A stretch of DNA of 64,000 bases from the NCBI GenBank assembly GCA_020633195.1, contig JACKEC010000014.1, forward strand, positions 558,001-622,000, written 5' to 3'. The notes under the pieces are model-generated. The model saw nothing but the letters and a program-made list of their open reading frames with translations. It was not told where the DNA came from and searched no databases. Position numbers and translations under genes: made by a program. Position 1 is the first letter of the stretch; every line of letters starts with the position of its first letter. Shown here piece after piece: positions 27,056-36,847 of this stretch. This stretch comes from Sandaracinaceae bacterium. Lineage in GTDB: Bacteria > Myxococcota_A > Polyangia > Polyangiales > Sandaracinaceae.

Positions 27056-27576
27056 ATCCCCTCGGCGCGCTCGCGGCGCCGCTCGCGCTCGACGACCGGC
27101 ATCATCGCGCGCTGCCCCTCGGCCGTCTCGATGATGCAGACCTGATCCTGCTCCGGGTGCATCGCCGCGCGGCCGAGGAAGATCTTCATCGCGTGCTCGG
27201 GCCGCACGCGGTCCGTGCAGCGGCCGGGCAAGGAGACGACGCTCGTCCGGACGAGCGCGCGGTCGAGGGTGTCGAGGATGCGCTCGACGACGCCGTCGAC
27301 CACCGCGTCGTCGAACTGGCTCACGCGGCCGACCCCGAACAGGAAGAGCTTGTCGAACGGCAAGCGAGGTTGCGCCGGGATCAGCACCGTCTCACCGAGC
27401 GCGCCGGTCGCGCGGCCGCGCAGCAGGATCCGGGAGATCGCGCCGCAGAGCCGCCAGTCGACCAGCCCGACCTCGCGGCGGAGCGGCCGCTCGTCCTCGA
27501 AGAAGCACAGCGCGAGCGCCTCGCTCTTGAGCTCGTCGAGGCGCCGGAGGTCCGGGGGGACGAACCGGACCTCCAC
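27052..27576 (-). CDS. Stand-alone M17 aminopeptidase N-terminal-like domain
   Basis: 174 aa from a GTG with an excellent AAGGAG upstream. It matches the macro-like N-terminal domain of leucyl aminopeptidase (PepA), with the landmarks LDELKSEALALCFFEDERPL and KLFLFGVGR, but ends where the catalytic M17 domain would begin. The C-terminus is basic (RERRRERAEG). It lies 1 bp after nusB. In myxobacteria such stand-alone domains are known by annotation only. Likely a non-catalytic binding or regulatory protein. Confidence 0.75.
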   Translation of the reverse strand: MEVRFVPPDLRRLDELKSEALALCFFEDERPLRREVGLVDWRLCGAISRILLRGRATGALGETVLIPAQPRLPFDKLFLFGVGRVSQFDDAVVDGVVERILDTLDRALVRTSVVSLPGRCTDRVRPEHAMKIFLGRAAMHPEQDQVCIIETAEGQRAMMPVVERERRRERAEGI

Positions 27577-27577
27577 C

Positions 27578-27988
27578 TCACTCCTTCCCGAGGTCGGAGG
27601 CGATGCGGTCGAGGACGCCGTTCACGAAGCCGGCGCTGCCCTCGGAGCCGAACCGCTTGGCGAGCTCGACCGCCTCGTTGAGCGTCACGCGCCGCGGGAC
27701 GTCCTCGAGGTGCATCAGCTCGTAGGTGGCGAGCCGCAGGATGTTGCGGTCCACGCGGGCCATCCGCTCGAGGCGCCAGTGCTGGCTCACGTCGCGGATG
27801 ATCCCGTCGATGGCCTCGCGCTCCTTCGCCCAGCCTCGGACGAGGTCGTTGGCGAAGCCCTCGCCCTCACGGCTCGGCCCGAGGTGCGCCCAGAACGACT
27901 GGATCGCCTGCTCGGAGCTGACCCCGGAGACGTCCATCTGGAACAACATCTGGAGCGCGGCCTCGCGCCCCCTTCTTCGACTGCCCAT
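27578..27988 (-). CDS. nusB: Transcription antitermination factor NusB
   Basis: 136 aa, all-helical, starting MGSRRRGREAALQMLFQMD as in the family. The C-terminal part has the typical RNILRLATYEL and LNEAVELAKRFG motifs. It binds boxA RNA with NusE (S10) to keep RNA polymerase processive on rRNA operons. It follows ribH by 32 bp in the conserved rib-nusB arrangement. Confidence 0.95.
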   Translation of the reverse strand: MGSRRRGREAALQMLFQMDVSGVSSEQAIQSFWAHLGPSREGEGFANDLVRGWAKEREAIDGIIRDVSQHWRLERMARVDRNILRLATYELMHLEDVPRRVTLNEAVELAKRFGSEGSAGFVNGVLDRIASDLGKE

Positions 27989-28020
27989 CGGTCGGGTCCG
28001 TGATGCTCCGAGGTGCGGCC

Positions 28021-28509
28021 TCAGTAGCCCGCCGCCTCCATGGCGCGGCGGAGGTTGACCATCTCGATGGCGCCGAGCGCGGCCTCCCAGCCCTTGTTGC
28101 CGGCCTTGGTGCCGGCGCGCTCGATCGCCTGCTCGATCGTGTCCGTGGTCAGCACCCCGAAGAGCACCGGCACGCCGCTCTCCCACATCGCGGAGCCGCA
28201 GCCCTTCGCGACCTCCCCCGCGACGTAGTCGAAGTGCGGCGTGGAGCCGCGGATCACGGCGGCGAGCGCGATGACCGCGTCCACCTTCCCGGAGCCCGCG
28301 AAGCGCTTCACCACGAAGGGGACCTCGTAGCTGCCCGGCGCGCGCGCCACGACGATGGCGTCGCGCGGGACGCCATGCCGGGTCAGGCCGTCGATCGCGC
28401 CCTCGAGCAGGCGGTCGGTGATGAAGTGGTTGAAGCGCCCGACGACGATCGCGAAGCGCGCCCCCGCCGGCGTCTCGTAGGTGCCCTCGATCTGCTCTTC
28501 TGCCGACAT
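28021..28509 (-). CDS. ribH: 6,7-dimethyl-8-ribityllumazine synthase
   Basis: 162 aa. Characteristic motifs: VVGRFNHFITDRLLEGA, then GSYEVPFV, AVIRGSTPHFDYV and the catalytic-His region FGVLTTDTIEQAIERAGTKAGNKG. It condenses 5-amino-6-ribitylamino-uracil with dihydroxybutanone phosphate, the step before riboflavin synthase, and usually forms large oligomers. It lies 20 bp after ribBX on the same strand. Confidence 0.96.
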   Translation of the reverse strand: MSAEEQIEGTYETPAGARFAIVVGRFNHFITDRLLEGAIDGLTRHGVPRDAIVVARAPGSYEVPFVVKRFAGSGKVDAVIALAAVIRGSTPHFDYVAGEVAKGCGSAMWESGVPVLFGVLTTDTIEQAIERAGTKAGNKGWEAALGAIEMVNLRRAMEAAGY

Positions 28510-28529
28510 CGCCAAAACTCCCGCGGGGC

Positions 28530-29725
<1,196 letters not shown>

Positions 29726-29729
<4 letters not shown>

Positions 29730-30841
29730 AGCCCTGCGGGCTCGGACGGTCCAGCGAGCCGACCGCGGAACAGCACGTCCTCGCCGAGCACGCGGACGGT
29801 CGGCGCGACGAGCCGCCACGCGTCGGCGACGCGGTCGCGCGGCCCGGCGTCGGCGAGCGGGATGGCCCCCGCATCGCCCAGGATCTTCGGCGCGACGAAC
29901 ACCGCCGCCTCCTGCGCGAGGCCGCCCCGCAGCAGCGCGCCGTGCACCGTGGCGCCGCCCTCGACGAGGAGGCGCACGATCCCTCGGCGCGCGAGCTCGC
30001 GGAGCGCCGCGGTCACGTCGACGCGCGACTCCGTCGCGGGGACCTCGACGAGCTCCACGCCGGGCCGCTCGAGGGCCTCGCGCCGCGCGGCGTCGGCGCC
30101 GGGTCCGTGCAGGATCCAGGTGGGCGCGGCCGACGCGTGGGTCGCGAGCTTCGAGCTCGGCGGGAGGCGCAGGTGGGTGTCGAGGACCACGCGCACCGGA
30201 TCGCGCCCCTCGACGTGGCGGACGTCGAGCCCGGGGTCGTCGGCGAGCGCCGTGCCGATCCCGACGAGCACCGCGTCGCTCCAGTCGCGCATCCGGTGCG
30301 CCTCGGCGCGGGCGGCCTCCCCGGTGATCCACTTGCTGTCGCCGGTGCGCGCGGCGGTCCGGCCGTCCAGCGTGACAGCGGCCTTGAGGAGCACCCAGGG
30401 CAGCCCGTCGACGGCGTGTCGAGTCCAGTCGGCGATGAGCGCGCGGGCCTCGTCCTCGAGCACGCCGGAGACGACCTCGACCCCCGCGGCGCGCAGCTTC
30501 TCGACGGCGCCGGGCCGCGGGGGCTTCGGATCCGCGCACCCGATCACGACCCGCGCGATCCCCGCCGCGAGGATGGCGTCGGTGCACGGCGGCGTGCGGC
30601 CGAAGTGGTTGCACGGCTCGAGGGTGCAGTAGAGGGTCGCGCCCGCGGTGTCGCCCGCGGCCCGCTCGATCGCAACGACCTCCGCGTGCGGCCCGCCCGC
30701 GCGGTCGTGGTGCCCGACCGCGACGATCTCGGCGCCGCGCGCGATCACCGCGCCGACGTGCGGGTTCGGGCTCGGACGCCCTCGCCGCCCCTCCTCGATC
30801 GCGCGCTCGAGCAGCGCCCGATCGGTGGCCGCGTCGCTCAC
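29726..30841 (-). CDS. ribD: Bifunctional riboflavin deaminase/reductase
   Basis: 371 aa from a GTG coupled (GTGA) to nrdR. The N-terminal deaminase (about 1-140) has H52-A-E54 and EPC77...C86 as zinc ligands and proton carrier. The C-terminal reductase (about 150-365) carries the Lys-Ala-Ala-x-x-LDGR and LLVEGGATVHG NADPH-site motifs. Both steps convert the GTP cyclohydrolase II product toward 5-amino-6-ribitylamino-uracil. It follows nrdR, the common bacterial order nrdR-ribD. Confidence 0.95.
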
Positions 30842-31305
30842 GCCGACGGGCTCCGCTCCCCGAGCAGGTCCGTCAGCTCCGCCATGAACTCGTGGATGTC
30901 CTTGAACGACCGGTAGACGCTCGCGAAGCGCACGTAGGCGACCTGATCGACGCCGCGCAGCTCCTCCATGATCTTCTCGCCCACCTTGCTGCTCGCGACC
31001 TCCTTGTCGCCGGTCTCGACCATCTCGCGCTCGATGGTGTCGACGAGCTTCTCGAGGGCCTCCGACGAGACGGGCCGCTTCTCGCAAGCTCGCCGCAACC
31101 CGGCGAGGATCTTCATCCTGTCGAAGGGCTCTCTCCGGCCGTCCTTCTTGATGACGTACGGGAGCACCTGCTCGACTCGCTCGTAGGTGGTGTAGCGGCG
31201 CGTGCAGCCGTCGCACTCTCGACGACGACGCGTGACCTCACCCGCCTGCGAGAGGCGCGAGTCGATCACCCGGTTGTCGAGGGTGCCGCAGAAAGGGCAC
31301 TTCAT
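30838..31305 (-). CDS. nrdR: Transcriptional repressor NrdR
   Basis: 155 aa. The N-terminal zinc finger CPFCG...CDGC (C3, C6, C31, C34) with the RRRR patch binds DNA, and the ATP-cone (about 49-139) senses dATP/ATP to repress ribonucleotide reductase genes. Length and both domains are normal. It heads the ribD-ribBX-ribH-nusB run. Confidence 0.97.
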   Translation of the reverse strand: MKCPFCGTLDNRVIDSRLSQAGEVTRRRRECDGCTRRYTTYERVEQVLPYVIKKDGRREPFDRMKILAGLRRACEKRPVSSEALEKLVDTIEREMVETGDKEVASSKVGEKIMEELRGVDQVAYVRFASVYRSFKDIHEFMAELTDLLGERSPSA

Positions 31306-31355
31306 GGCGGGCGGATGCTACGGCCCCGCGCCCGTCGGAACCACCCGAATCCTGG

Positions 31356-32639
31356 CTACTTGCGCTCGAGCCGGACCACGCACTCCATGTGGGCGGTCTG
31401 GGGGAACATGTCGAGCGCGACCGCGTCGGTCGGCACCCAGCCCGCGGCGCAGAGCGACTCGAGATCCCGGCGCAGGGTCGGCGGGTCACACGACACGTAG
31501 ACGACCTCCTTGGGGCCGAGCTTCTCGATGCGCTTGATCGCGCCGGCCGCCCCGGTCCGCGGCGGATCGAGGACGACGACGTCGGGGACCGTCGGGGAGC
31601 GCCAGGCCTCGGCGTCGGCGGTGCGGATCGTCCCCACGAGGCCCCGCGCCTTGAGGTTCTCCCGGCACGCCTCCGCGGCGGCCTCGTCCTGCTCGATGCC
31701 GACCACGCTCTTCGCCGTCGCGGCGAGCGCGATCGTGATGTTGCCCGAGCCGCAGAACAGCTCGAGGACGTCCCGCTCGGCGGGCGCCGCGAGCTCGAGC
31801 ACGCGGGCCACGAGCGCGCGGTTGACCTCGTCGTGCGCCTGCGAGAAGCCCGCGACGGTGCCCACCAGCGGCTTGCCGTCGTAGCCGTCGCGGACCTCGC
31901 GGGGGGAGCCCCAGGTCGCGTCGACGGAGGCGCCCCCCGCCTTCAACGCGGCGCCGACGAGGACCCCCTCGGTGACCAGCGCCTCGAGCGCGCCGTAGAG
32001 CTCCGGCGGCTGCATCGCGTCGCTGCGCAGCGCCATCACCACCCCGCCGCCTTCGCCCATCGCGAGGTGGAGCTGCCCCTCGCCCGCGAGGTGCGGCCCG
32101 AGGACCGCGCGGGCCTTGGCGAACGCCCGGTCGAGCGCGTCGTCGAGCACGGCGCAGACGCGCACGTCGGTGACCTCGGTCGAGCGAGGCCGCCGGTAGC
32201 CGATCCGCGGGCGCCCTCGCCCCGCCGTCCACGCCATGCGCGCGCGCCGCCGGTAGCCGAGCGTCTTGACCGGCGCGACCCACCCGCGCTGCACCGCCTC
32301 GACGTTGGGCAACCCGCGCAGGGCCTGCTCGAGCTGGTCGCGCTTGAAGCGGAGCTCGAGCTTGGGCGACGCGATCATCATCGGGCACCCGCCGCAGCGG
32401 CCGACGATGGGGCACGGCGGATCCTGGCGCTGGGTGGACGGGTCGAGGACGCGGACCTTGTCGGTGTAGAGGACTCCCTTGCCGCGCGGGCGGATGTCCA
32501 TGAGCGAGACGCGCTCGCCGGGCAGCACGCCGGGGACGAACACCACCCCCTGGCTTGTCGCCACGACGCCCTCACCGAAGCGTGAGAAGTCCCGGACGGT
32601 GCCCTCGATCTCGTTGCTCACGGAGTCCCTCGCATCCAT
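31356..32639 (-). CDS. rlmD: 23S rRNA m5U1939 methyltransferase RlmD (TRAM, radical-free SAM type)
   Basis: 427 aa. The N-terminal TRAM domain is followed by the [4Fe-4S] Cys set C76-x5-C82-x2-C85 and later C162. The catalytic part has the SAM-binding ELFCGSGNITI, LDPPRTG and the nucleophile Cys in YVSCDPPTLRRDL. Family knowledge gives methylation of a uridine in 23S rRNA; the related RlmC or TrmA activity cannot be ruled out. The ATG at 32639 lacks a strong ribosome binding site. A longer open frame continues upstream as a shadow. Confidence 0.88.
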   Translation of the reverse strand: MDARDSVSNEIEGTVRDFSRFGEGVVATSQGVVFVPGVLPGERVSLMDIRPRGKGVLYTDKVRVLDPSTQRQDPPCPIVGRCGGCPMMIASPKLELRFKRDQLEQALRGLPNVEAVQRGWVAPVKTLGYRRRARMAWTAGRGRPRIGYRRPRSTEVTDVRVCAVLDDALDRAFAKARAVLGPHLAGEGQLHLAMGEGGGVVMALRSDAMQPPELYGALEALVTEGVLVGAALKAGGASVDATWGSPREVRDGYDGKPLVGTVAGFSQAHDEVNRALVARVLELAAPAERDVLELFCGSGNITIALAATAKSVVGIEQDEAAAEACRENLKARGLVGTIRTADAEAWRSPTVPDVVVLDPPRTGAAGAIKRIEKLGPKEVVYVSCDPPTLRRDLESLCAAGWVPTDAVALDMFPQTAHMECVVRLERK

Positions 32640-32647
32640 CCGAGCCG

Positions 32648-33238
32648 CTAGGGGAAGCGCTGCGCGGGGCTCCCGCGCTGGTAGAAGAACGAGAAGGTAC
32701 CGCTGAGCGTCGCGTGTGTGCGCTCCGGGTCGTCGGGGGTGGCGAATTGGACGTCGCGCAGCTCGCCCGCGATGAGGGTCGAGCCCGCCTCGATGTCGGG
32801 GGCGTAGACCGCGTCGAACACGATCGAGCCGGACTGCCCCTCGAGGATCAGCGGCTGCGTGACGAAGAAGTCGGGGAAGCCCGAGGGGCAGGTCTGGTTG
32901 AGGTAGAAGATGACCTGCACGAGCGAGCGCTCGTCCGGATCGACGGGGATCGGGATCCCGATGCGGTTGCGGAAGACCTCGTTGACGTCGCGGATCTGGA
33001 TCATGACGCCGTCGGCGTAGCCTTCGATGTCGCTCCCGCGCTGGACGCGGATGTTCATCTGCGCCTCGGTCACCTCGCCGCTGAAGAAGCTCGGCGTCAG
33101 CTCGTAGGCGGGCTCGTCGACCTCGCAGTCGGGCGCCACCACGGACCCCGAGATCGATCCCTGGCCTCCGCCCACGGAGCACCCGAGCGCCAGGAACAGC
33201 GCGCTCGGGACCGCCCACTCATACCGCCAAGAGACCAC
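32648..33238 (-). CDS. Hypothetical lipoprotein
   Basis: 196 aa from a GTG at 33238; an ATG at 33259 would overlap mnmA further. The signal peptide ends with the lipobox LALG-C20. The mature protein is beta-rich and has a single CEVDEP Cys and another in TCPSGFP that may form a disulfide. No recognisable domain. The gene overlaps the 3' end of mnmA by 20 nt on the same strand. Confidence 0.6.
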   Translation of the reverse strand: MVSWRYEWAVPSALFLALGCSVGGGQGSISGSVVAPDCEVDEPAYELTPSFFSGEVTEAQMNIRVQRGSDIEGYADGVMIQIRDVNEVFRNRIGIPIPVDPDERSLVQVIFYLNQTCPSGFPDFFVTQPLILEGQSGSIVFDAVYAPDIEAGSTLIAGELRDVQFATPDDPERTHATLSGTFSFFYQRGSPAQRFP

Positions 33239-34286
33239 CGCCGATGACCTGGTCCCCACGGTACACCACGGCGGCCTGCCCGGGGGCGATCGCGCGCGCG
33301 GGCTCGTGGAAGGCGATGGCGAACCCCTCGGGCGTCGGGGTGACCCGGGCCGGCGCCGCGCGGTGGCGGTAGCGGACCTGCACCTCGGCCTCGAAGGGCT
33401 CGGCCGGCGAGGCGCCCGTCCAGACCGCGTGCTGAGCGTGCGCGGTCAACGCGGCGAGGTCCTCGACGTCGCCGACGACCACGCGGTCCTCGTCCGGCAG
33501 GATCTTCAGGACGTAGCGCGGAGGCGCGCCCCCGCCGATCCCGAGGCCTCGTCGCTGGCCGACGGTGAAGCGATAGACGCCGTCGTGGTGCCCGAGGACC
33601 TCCCCCGACGCGTCCACGACCTCGCCCGTCCGGGCGACCCCGGTCTCGCGCTCGATGAAGCCGCCGACGTCTCCGTCCGGCACGAAGCAGAGCTCCTGCG
33701 AGTCCTTCTTGTCCCAGTTCGGGACGCCGAGGCGACGGCCCTCCTCGCGCGTTTGACCCTTCCGGAGCTCGCCGAGTGGGAACATACAGCGGTCGAGCAC
33801 ATCGAGCGGAACGCCGTAGAGGAAGTAGCTCTGATCCTTCTCTCGATCGTGACCGCGATGCAGTCGGATCGCGTTTGATGCGTCACGCGTGATCCGCGCG
33901 TAGTGGCCCGTGGCCACGCGCGTCGCGCCGAGGTCGCGCGCGATCTCGAGGAGGCGGCCGAGCTTCACCTCCTGGTTGCAGTGCACGCACGGGCTCGGGG
34001 TCGTGCCGGCGAGGTAGCCGGCGACGAACGGGTCCACGACCCGCTCGCGGAACGCCCGCCGCTCGTCGAGCACGTAGTGAGGGATCCCCAGGTGGTCGCA
34101 CGTCCTGCGGGCGTCTTCGCGATCCTCGGGCGCGCAGCAGCGCCCCACCGCGTGACCGCCGGAGGCGTCCCACAGGTGCAGCGTCACGCCGACGAGGTCG
34201 TGCCCCGCCTCCTTCAAGAGCGCGGCCGCCACGGACGAGTCGACCCCGCCGCTCATCGCCACCAGCACGCGCTCACCGCCGGACAT
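33219..34286 (-). CDS. mnmA: tRNA-specific 2-thiouridylase MnmA
   Basis: 355 aa from the ATG at 34286. The PP-loop SGGVDSS is at 12-18. The catalytic Cys pair is C103 (CVHCNQEVKLG) and the later Cys in the DSQELCFVPDGD motif, near residue 195. It thiolates U34 of tRNA Lys/Glu/Gln, taking persulfide sulfur from a cysteine desulfurase. The desulfurase gene lies just upstream on the same strand, separated by 198 bp. Confidence 0.95.
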   Translation of the reverse strand: MSGGERVLVAMSGGVDSSVAAALLKEAGHDLVGVTLHLWDASGGHAVGRCCAPEDREDARRTCDHLGIPHYVLDERRAFRERVVDPFVAGYLAGTTPSPCVHCNQEVKLGRLLEIARDLGATRVATGHYARITRDASNAIRLHRGHDREKDQSYFLYGVPLDVLDRCMFPLGELRKGQTREEGRRLGVPNWDKKDSQELCFVPDGDVGGFIERETGVARTGEVVDASGEVLGHHDGVYRFTVGQRRGLGIGGGAPPRYVLKILPDEDRVVVGDVEDLAALTAHAQHAVWTGASPAEPFEAEVQVRYRHRAAPARVTPTPEGFAIAFHEPARAIAPGQAAVVYRGDQVIGGGLLAV

Positions 34287-34484
34287 GAGCGATCTTCTAG
34301 CGCGTTCTCTCCCGCGCGCCCGCTCAAACACTGAACAACAGCTCAGCGCATCGCGAGAAACGAATCCATTCAAAAGAAGAAGGTGTCGCGCAGCTCCGGC
34401 GCGGCGAAAACGATCCAATTCCGCGAGCTTGGATCGGCAAACGAGAACCAACCTCGACGGCCGCGAAGAAACCTAGAATTCACT
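34287..34484. other. A+T-richer intergenic stretch between mnmA and the desulfurase
   Basis: 198 bp with visibly lower G+C than the coding sequence, including TTCAAAAG and AATTCACTCTAAG. No open frame stands out. It most likely holds the mnmA promoter on the minus strand, but I cannot fix a -10/-35 pair. A small inverted repeat CTGA...TCAG lies near 34336-34352. Confidence 0.4.
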
Positions 34485-35579
34485 CTAAGTTCTTCGGCGG
34501 CTCACGACGCGCTCGATCGCGTCGATCGCGGCGTCCAGGTCGTCGTCCGTGGTGGACGGCCCGAGGCTCAGGCGGAGCGCGCTCTCGGCGCGCTCCGCCT
34601 CGTCCGGGTACATCGCCTGGACCACCGCGGAGGGCGCGTCCACGCCGCTCGAGCAGGCGGCGCCGTGGGAGGTCATCACGCCCTCGACGTCGAGCGCGGC
34701 GACGAGCCGAGCGCCGTTCCAGCCGCGCACCGCGACGTTGGTCACCGTGCCGACGCGGGGCCCCTCGCCGTTGACCTCCCCGTGCTCGAGGAGCGCCGCC
34801 TCGAGCCGGTCCCGCCGCGCGGCGACCGCGGGCATCGCCGCGAGGCGCCGGCCGAGGTGCGACGCCGCGACCCCGAAGCCCGCGAGCGCGACGGGGTCCG
34901 GGCTCCCCGCGCGACGCCCGCGCTCCTGCGCGCCGCCGAGGGCGCGCGACGCGACCGCGGTGTCGCGCGCGATCCACAGCGCCCCCGCGCCCAGCGGCCC
35001 GCCGATCTTGGAGGCCGCGAAGGCGACGGCGCTCGCGCCGAGGGCGGTGACGTCGATCTCGAGCTTGCCCAGGGCCTGGCACGCGTCGACGAAGACGGGC
35101 ACGCCGGCGTCCCGGCACTCGGCCACCCAGCGCTCGACGGGGAGGCGCGCCCCGGTCTCGTGGTTCACCCACTGCACGCAGACGAGGTCCACGCCGTCGA
35201 GGGGGAGACGCGCCGGCGCCACGCCGCGCGGGACGTCGACCGTGACGACCTCGACGCCGCGCGAAGCGATGGCCTCCGCGATGGCCTCCGCGACGGCCGG
35301 GTGCTCGACGGATGTCGTGAGCACGCGCCGCGCCGCGATCCCGAGGACCCCGAGGTTGCACGCCTCGGTGCCGCCGCTCGTGAAGACGACGTCGGCGGGC
35401 CGCGCCCCGATGGCGCTCGCCACCCGCGCGCGCGCCTCCTCGATCCACCGCCGCGCCGCGCGGCCGGCCGCGTGGGCGCTCGACGGGTTGGCCCACGCGG
35501 CGGCGCGCGCCTCGGTCATGGCCTCCACCACCTCCGGCGCGAGGGGCGTGGCCGCGTGGTGGTCGAGGTAGACGCTCAT
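34485..35579 (-). CDS. Cysteine desulfurase (class V aminotransferase)
   Basis: 364 aa from an ATG coupled (ATGA) to the kinase gene. PLP enzyme: His93 stacks on the ring, D165 pairs with it, K191 forms the Schiff base, and C309 in GAACSSG is the catalytic persulfide Cys. The usual SxHK motif at the Schiff-base Lys reads AASK: the His next to the Lys is Ser190. It resembles NifS/IscS family type I. It should supply persulfide to MnmA next door, and perhaps to iron-sulfur or cofactor assembly. The gene name is left open because iscS and nifS cannot be told apart here. Confidence 0.88.
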   Translation of the reverse strand: MSVYLDHHAATPLAPEVVEAMTEARAAAWANPSSAHAAGRAARRWIEEARARVASAIGARPADVVFTSGGTEACNLGVLGIAARRVLTTSVEHPAVAEAIAEAIASRGVEVVTVDVPRGVAPARLPLDGVDLVCVQWVNHETGARLPVERWVAECRDAGVPVFVDACQALGKLEIDVTALGASAVAFAASKIGGPLGAGALWIARDTAVASRALGGAQERGRRAGSPDPVALAGFGVAASHLGRRLAAMPAVAARRDRLEAALLEHGEVNGEGPRVGTVTNVAVRGWNGARLVAALDVEGVMTSHGAACSSGVDAPSAVVQAMYPDEAERAESALRLSLGPSTTDDDLDAAIDAIERVVSRRRT

Positions 35580-36787
35580 CGCTCGGTCGGCTCGGCGCCC
35601 ACGCGCAGCACGACCTCCGTCCCCCCGAGCCTGCACCCCGCGACCTCGTGCCGCGGGGGCGCGTGGAGCGTGACGCCGCCGCCGAGCGCCTCGGCGACCT
35701 GCCGCGCGAACGCGAGGCCGAGCCCGACCCCGCCGTGGACGCGGCGCACCGATCCGTCCGCCTGGTAGAAGGCCTGGAAGACCTTCGCCTCGAGCTCGGC
35801 GGGGACGCCGGGGCCGTCGTCGACGACGCGCAGCTCGAACCCTCCCCCGGCGCCGCCCTCCACCCGCTCGATCCCCACCGCGACCTGCCCGCCCTCCGGC
35901 GAGAACTTCGCGGCGTTGTCGAGGATGTGGACCATCGCGCGGCGCACCTTGTCCGGGTCCCCGCGGGCCTCGAGCCCGGCCGGCGCGGGCTCGACGAACA
36001 GCTCGATGGAGCGCGCCTCCATGCGGGGCCGGGTCTGGTCGATCGCGCGCGCGGCCACGGCGCCGAAGTCGTAGCGCCGGTGGTAGAGGTGCATCTTGCC
36101 GGTCTCGATGCTGCTCACGTCGAGCAAGGTCTCGATGAGCCCGCGAAGCCGCTCGGTCGAGCTGCGCACCGACTCGAGGCTCTTGCGCTGCATGGGCGTG
36201 ATCGGGCCGAGCTCCTCGTCGAGCAGCAGGCGCAGGTAGCCGACGATGGGGGTCATCGGCGTCGCGAGCTCGTGGCTGAGGTTGCGCAGGAACTCCCGGC
36301 GGAGCCTCGCCATCTCCTCGAGCTGCGCGTTCGCGTCGCTCAGCTCGAGCACCTTGCGCTCGAGGCGCTCGACGATGCGCTGCGACGCGACCCGGAGCGG
36401 CGCCGACTCCCGGCGCTCGCGGCGCTCCTTGTGGCCGCCGATGAACCGCTCGATCTGGCGGGCGAACTTGCGGGCGTCGATGGGCTTCTCGAGGAATCCG
36501 TCCGCGCCCACCGCGAGGCTCGTCTCCCGGTCCCCCTCGGCGGTGATCGCGACGATGGGGACCCCCTCGAGCCCGGTGATCCCGCGGAGGCGCAAGGTGA
36601 CCTCGTAGCCGTCGAGGTCGGGCATCCGGACGTCGACGAGCACGAGGTCGGGGGTGCGCTCGCGGGCGAGGCGGATCCCTTCGATCCCGCCCTCGGCGTC
36701 GATCACCTCGTGGCCGGCGCTCTGGAGCAGCTTTCGGACGAGGAGGCGGTTCTTCGCGTCGTCCTCGATGTGGAGGATTCGGGCCAT
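35576..36787 (-). CDS. Response-regulator/histidine-kinase hybrid, cytoplasmic
   Basis: 403 aa. An N-terminal receiver (about 1-120) has D9/D10, phospho-acceptor D52 and the Lys of LEKP. A coiled linker (about 125-165) leads to a HisKA dimer helix with H172 in NLSHELATPM, then an HATPase domain with the N box HILDNAAKFSP and G boxes DDGPGV and GVGLGLAF. No membrane segment. In the receiver-first arrangement the receiver is thought to control the kinase. It lies upstream of the cysteine desulfurase with a 4-nt overlap. Input and target are unknown. Confidence 0.92.
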   Translation of the reverse strand: MARILHIEDDAKNRLLVRKLLQSAGHEVIDAEGGIEGIRLARERTPDLVLVDVRMPDLDGYEVTLRLRGITGLEGVPIVAITAEGDRETSLAVGADGFLEKPIDARKFARQIERFIGGHKERRERRESAPLRVASQRIVERLERKVLELSDANAQLEEMARLRREFLRNLSHELATPMTPIVGYLRLLLDEELGPITPMQRKSLESVRSSTERLRGLIETLLDVSSIETGKMHLYHRRYDFGAVAARAIDQTRPRMEARSIELFVEPAPAGLEARGDPDKVRRAMVHILDNAAKFSPEGGQVAVGIERVEGGAGGGFELRVVDDGPGVPAELEAKVFQAFYQADGSVRRVHGGVGLGLAFARQVAEALGGGVTLHAPPRHEVAGCRLGGTEVVLRVGAEPTER

Positions 36788-36847
36788 CGCAGGGGCGGAG
36801 CGTAGCGTGTGCTTGACGGCGATGGGGTGGCTGGATACTCCGGCCAC

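Noticed and set aside
32648..33259. Start of the small lipoprotein at the ATG 33259
   Set aside because: It adds seven residues before a good signal peptide and deepens the overlap with mnmA. The GTG at 33238 fits the lipobox better, though neither has a strong ribosome binding site.
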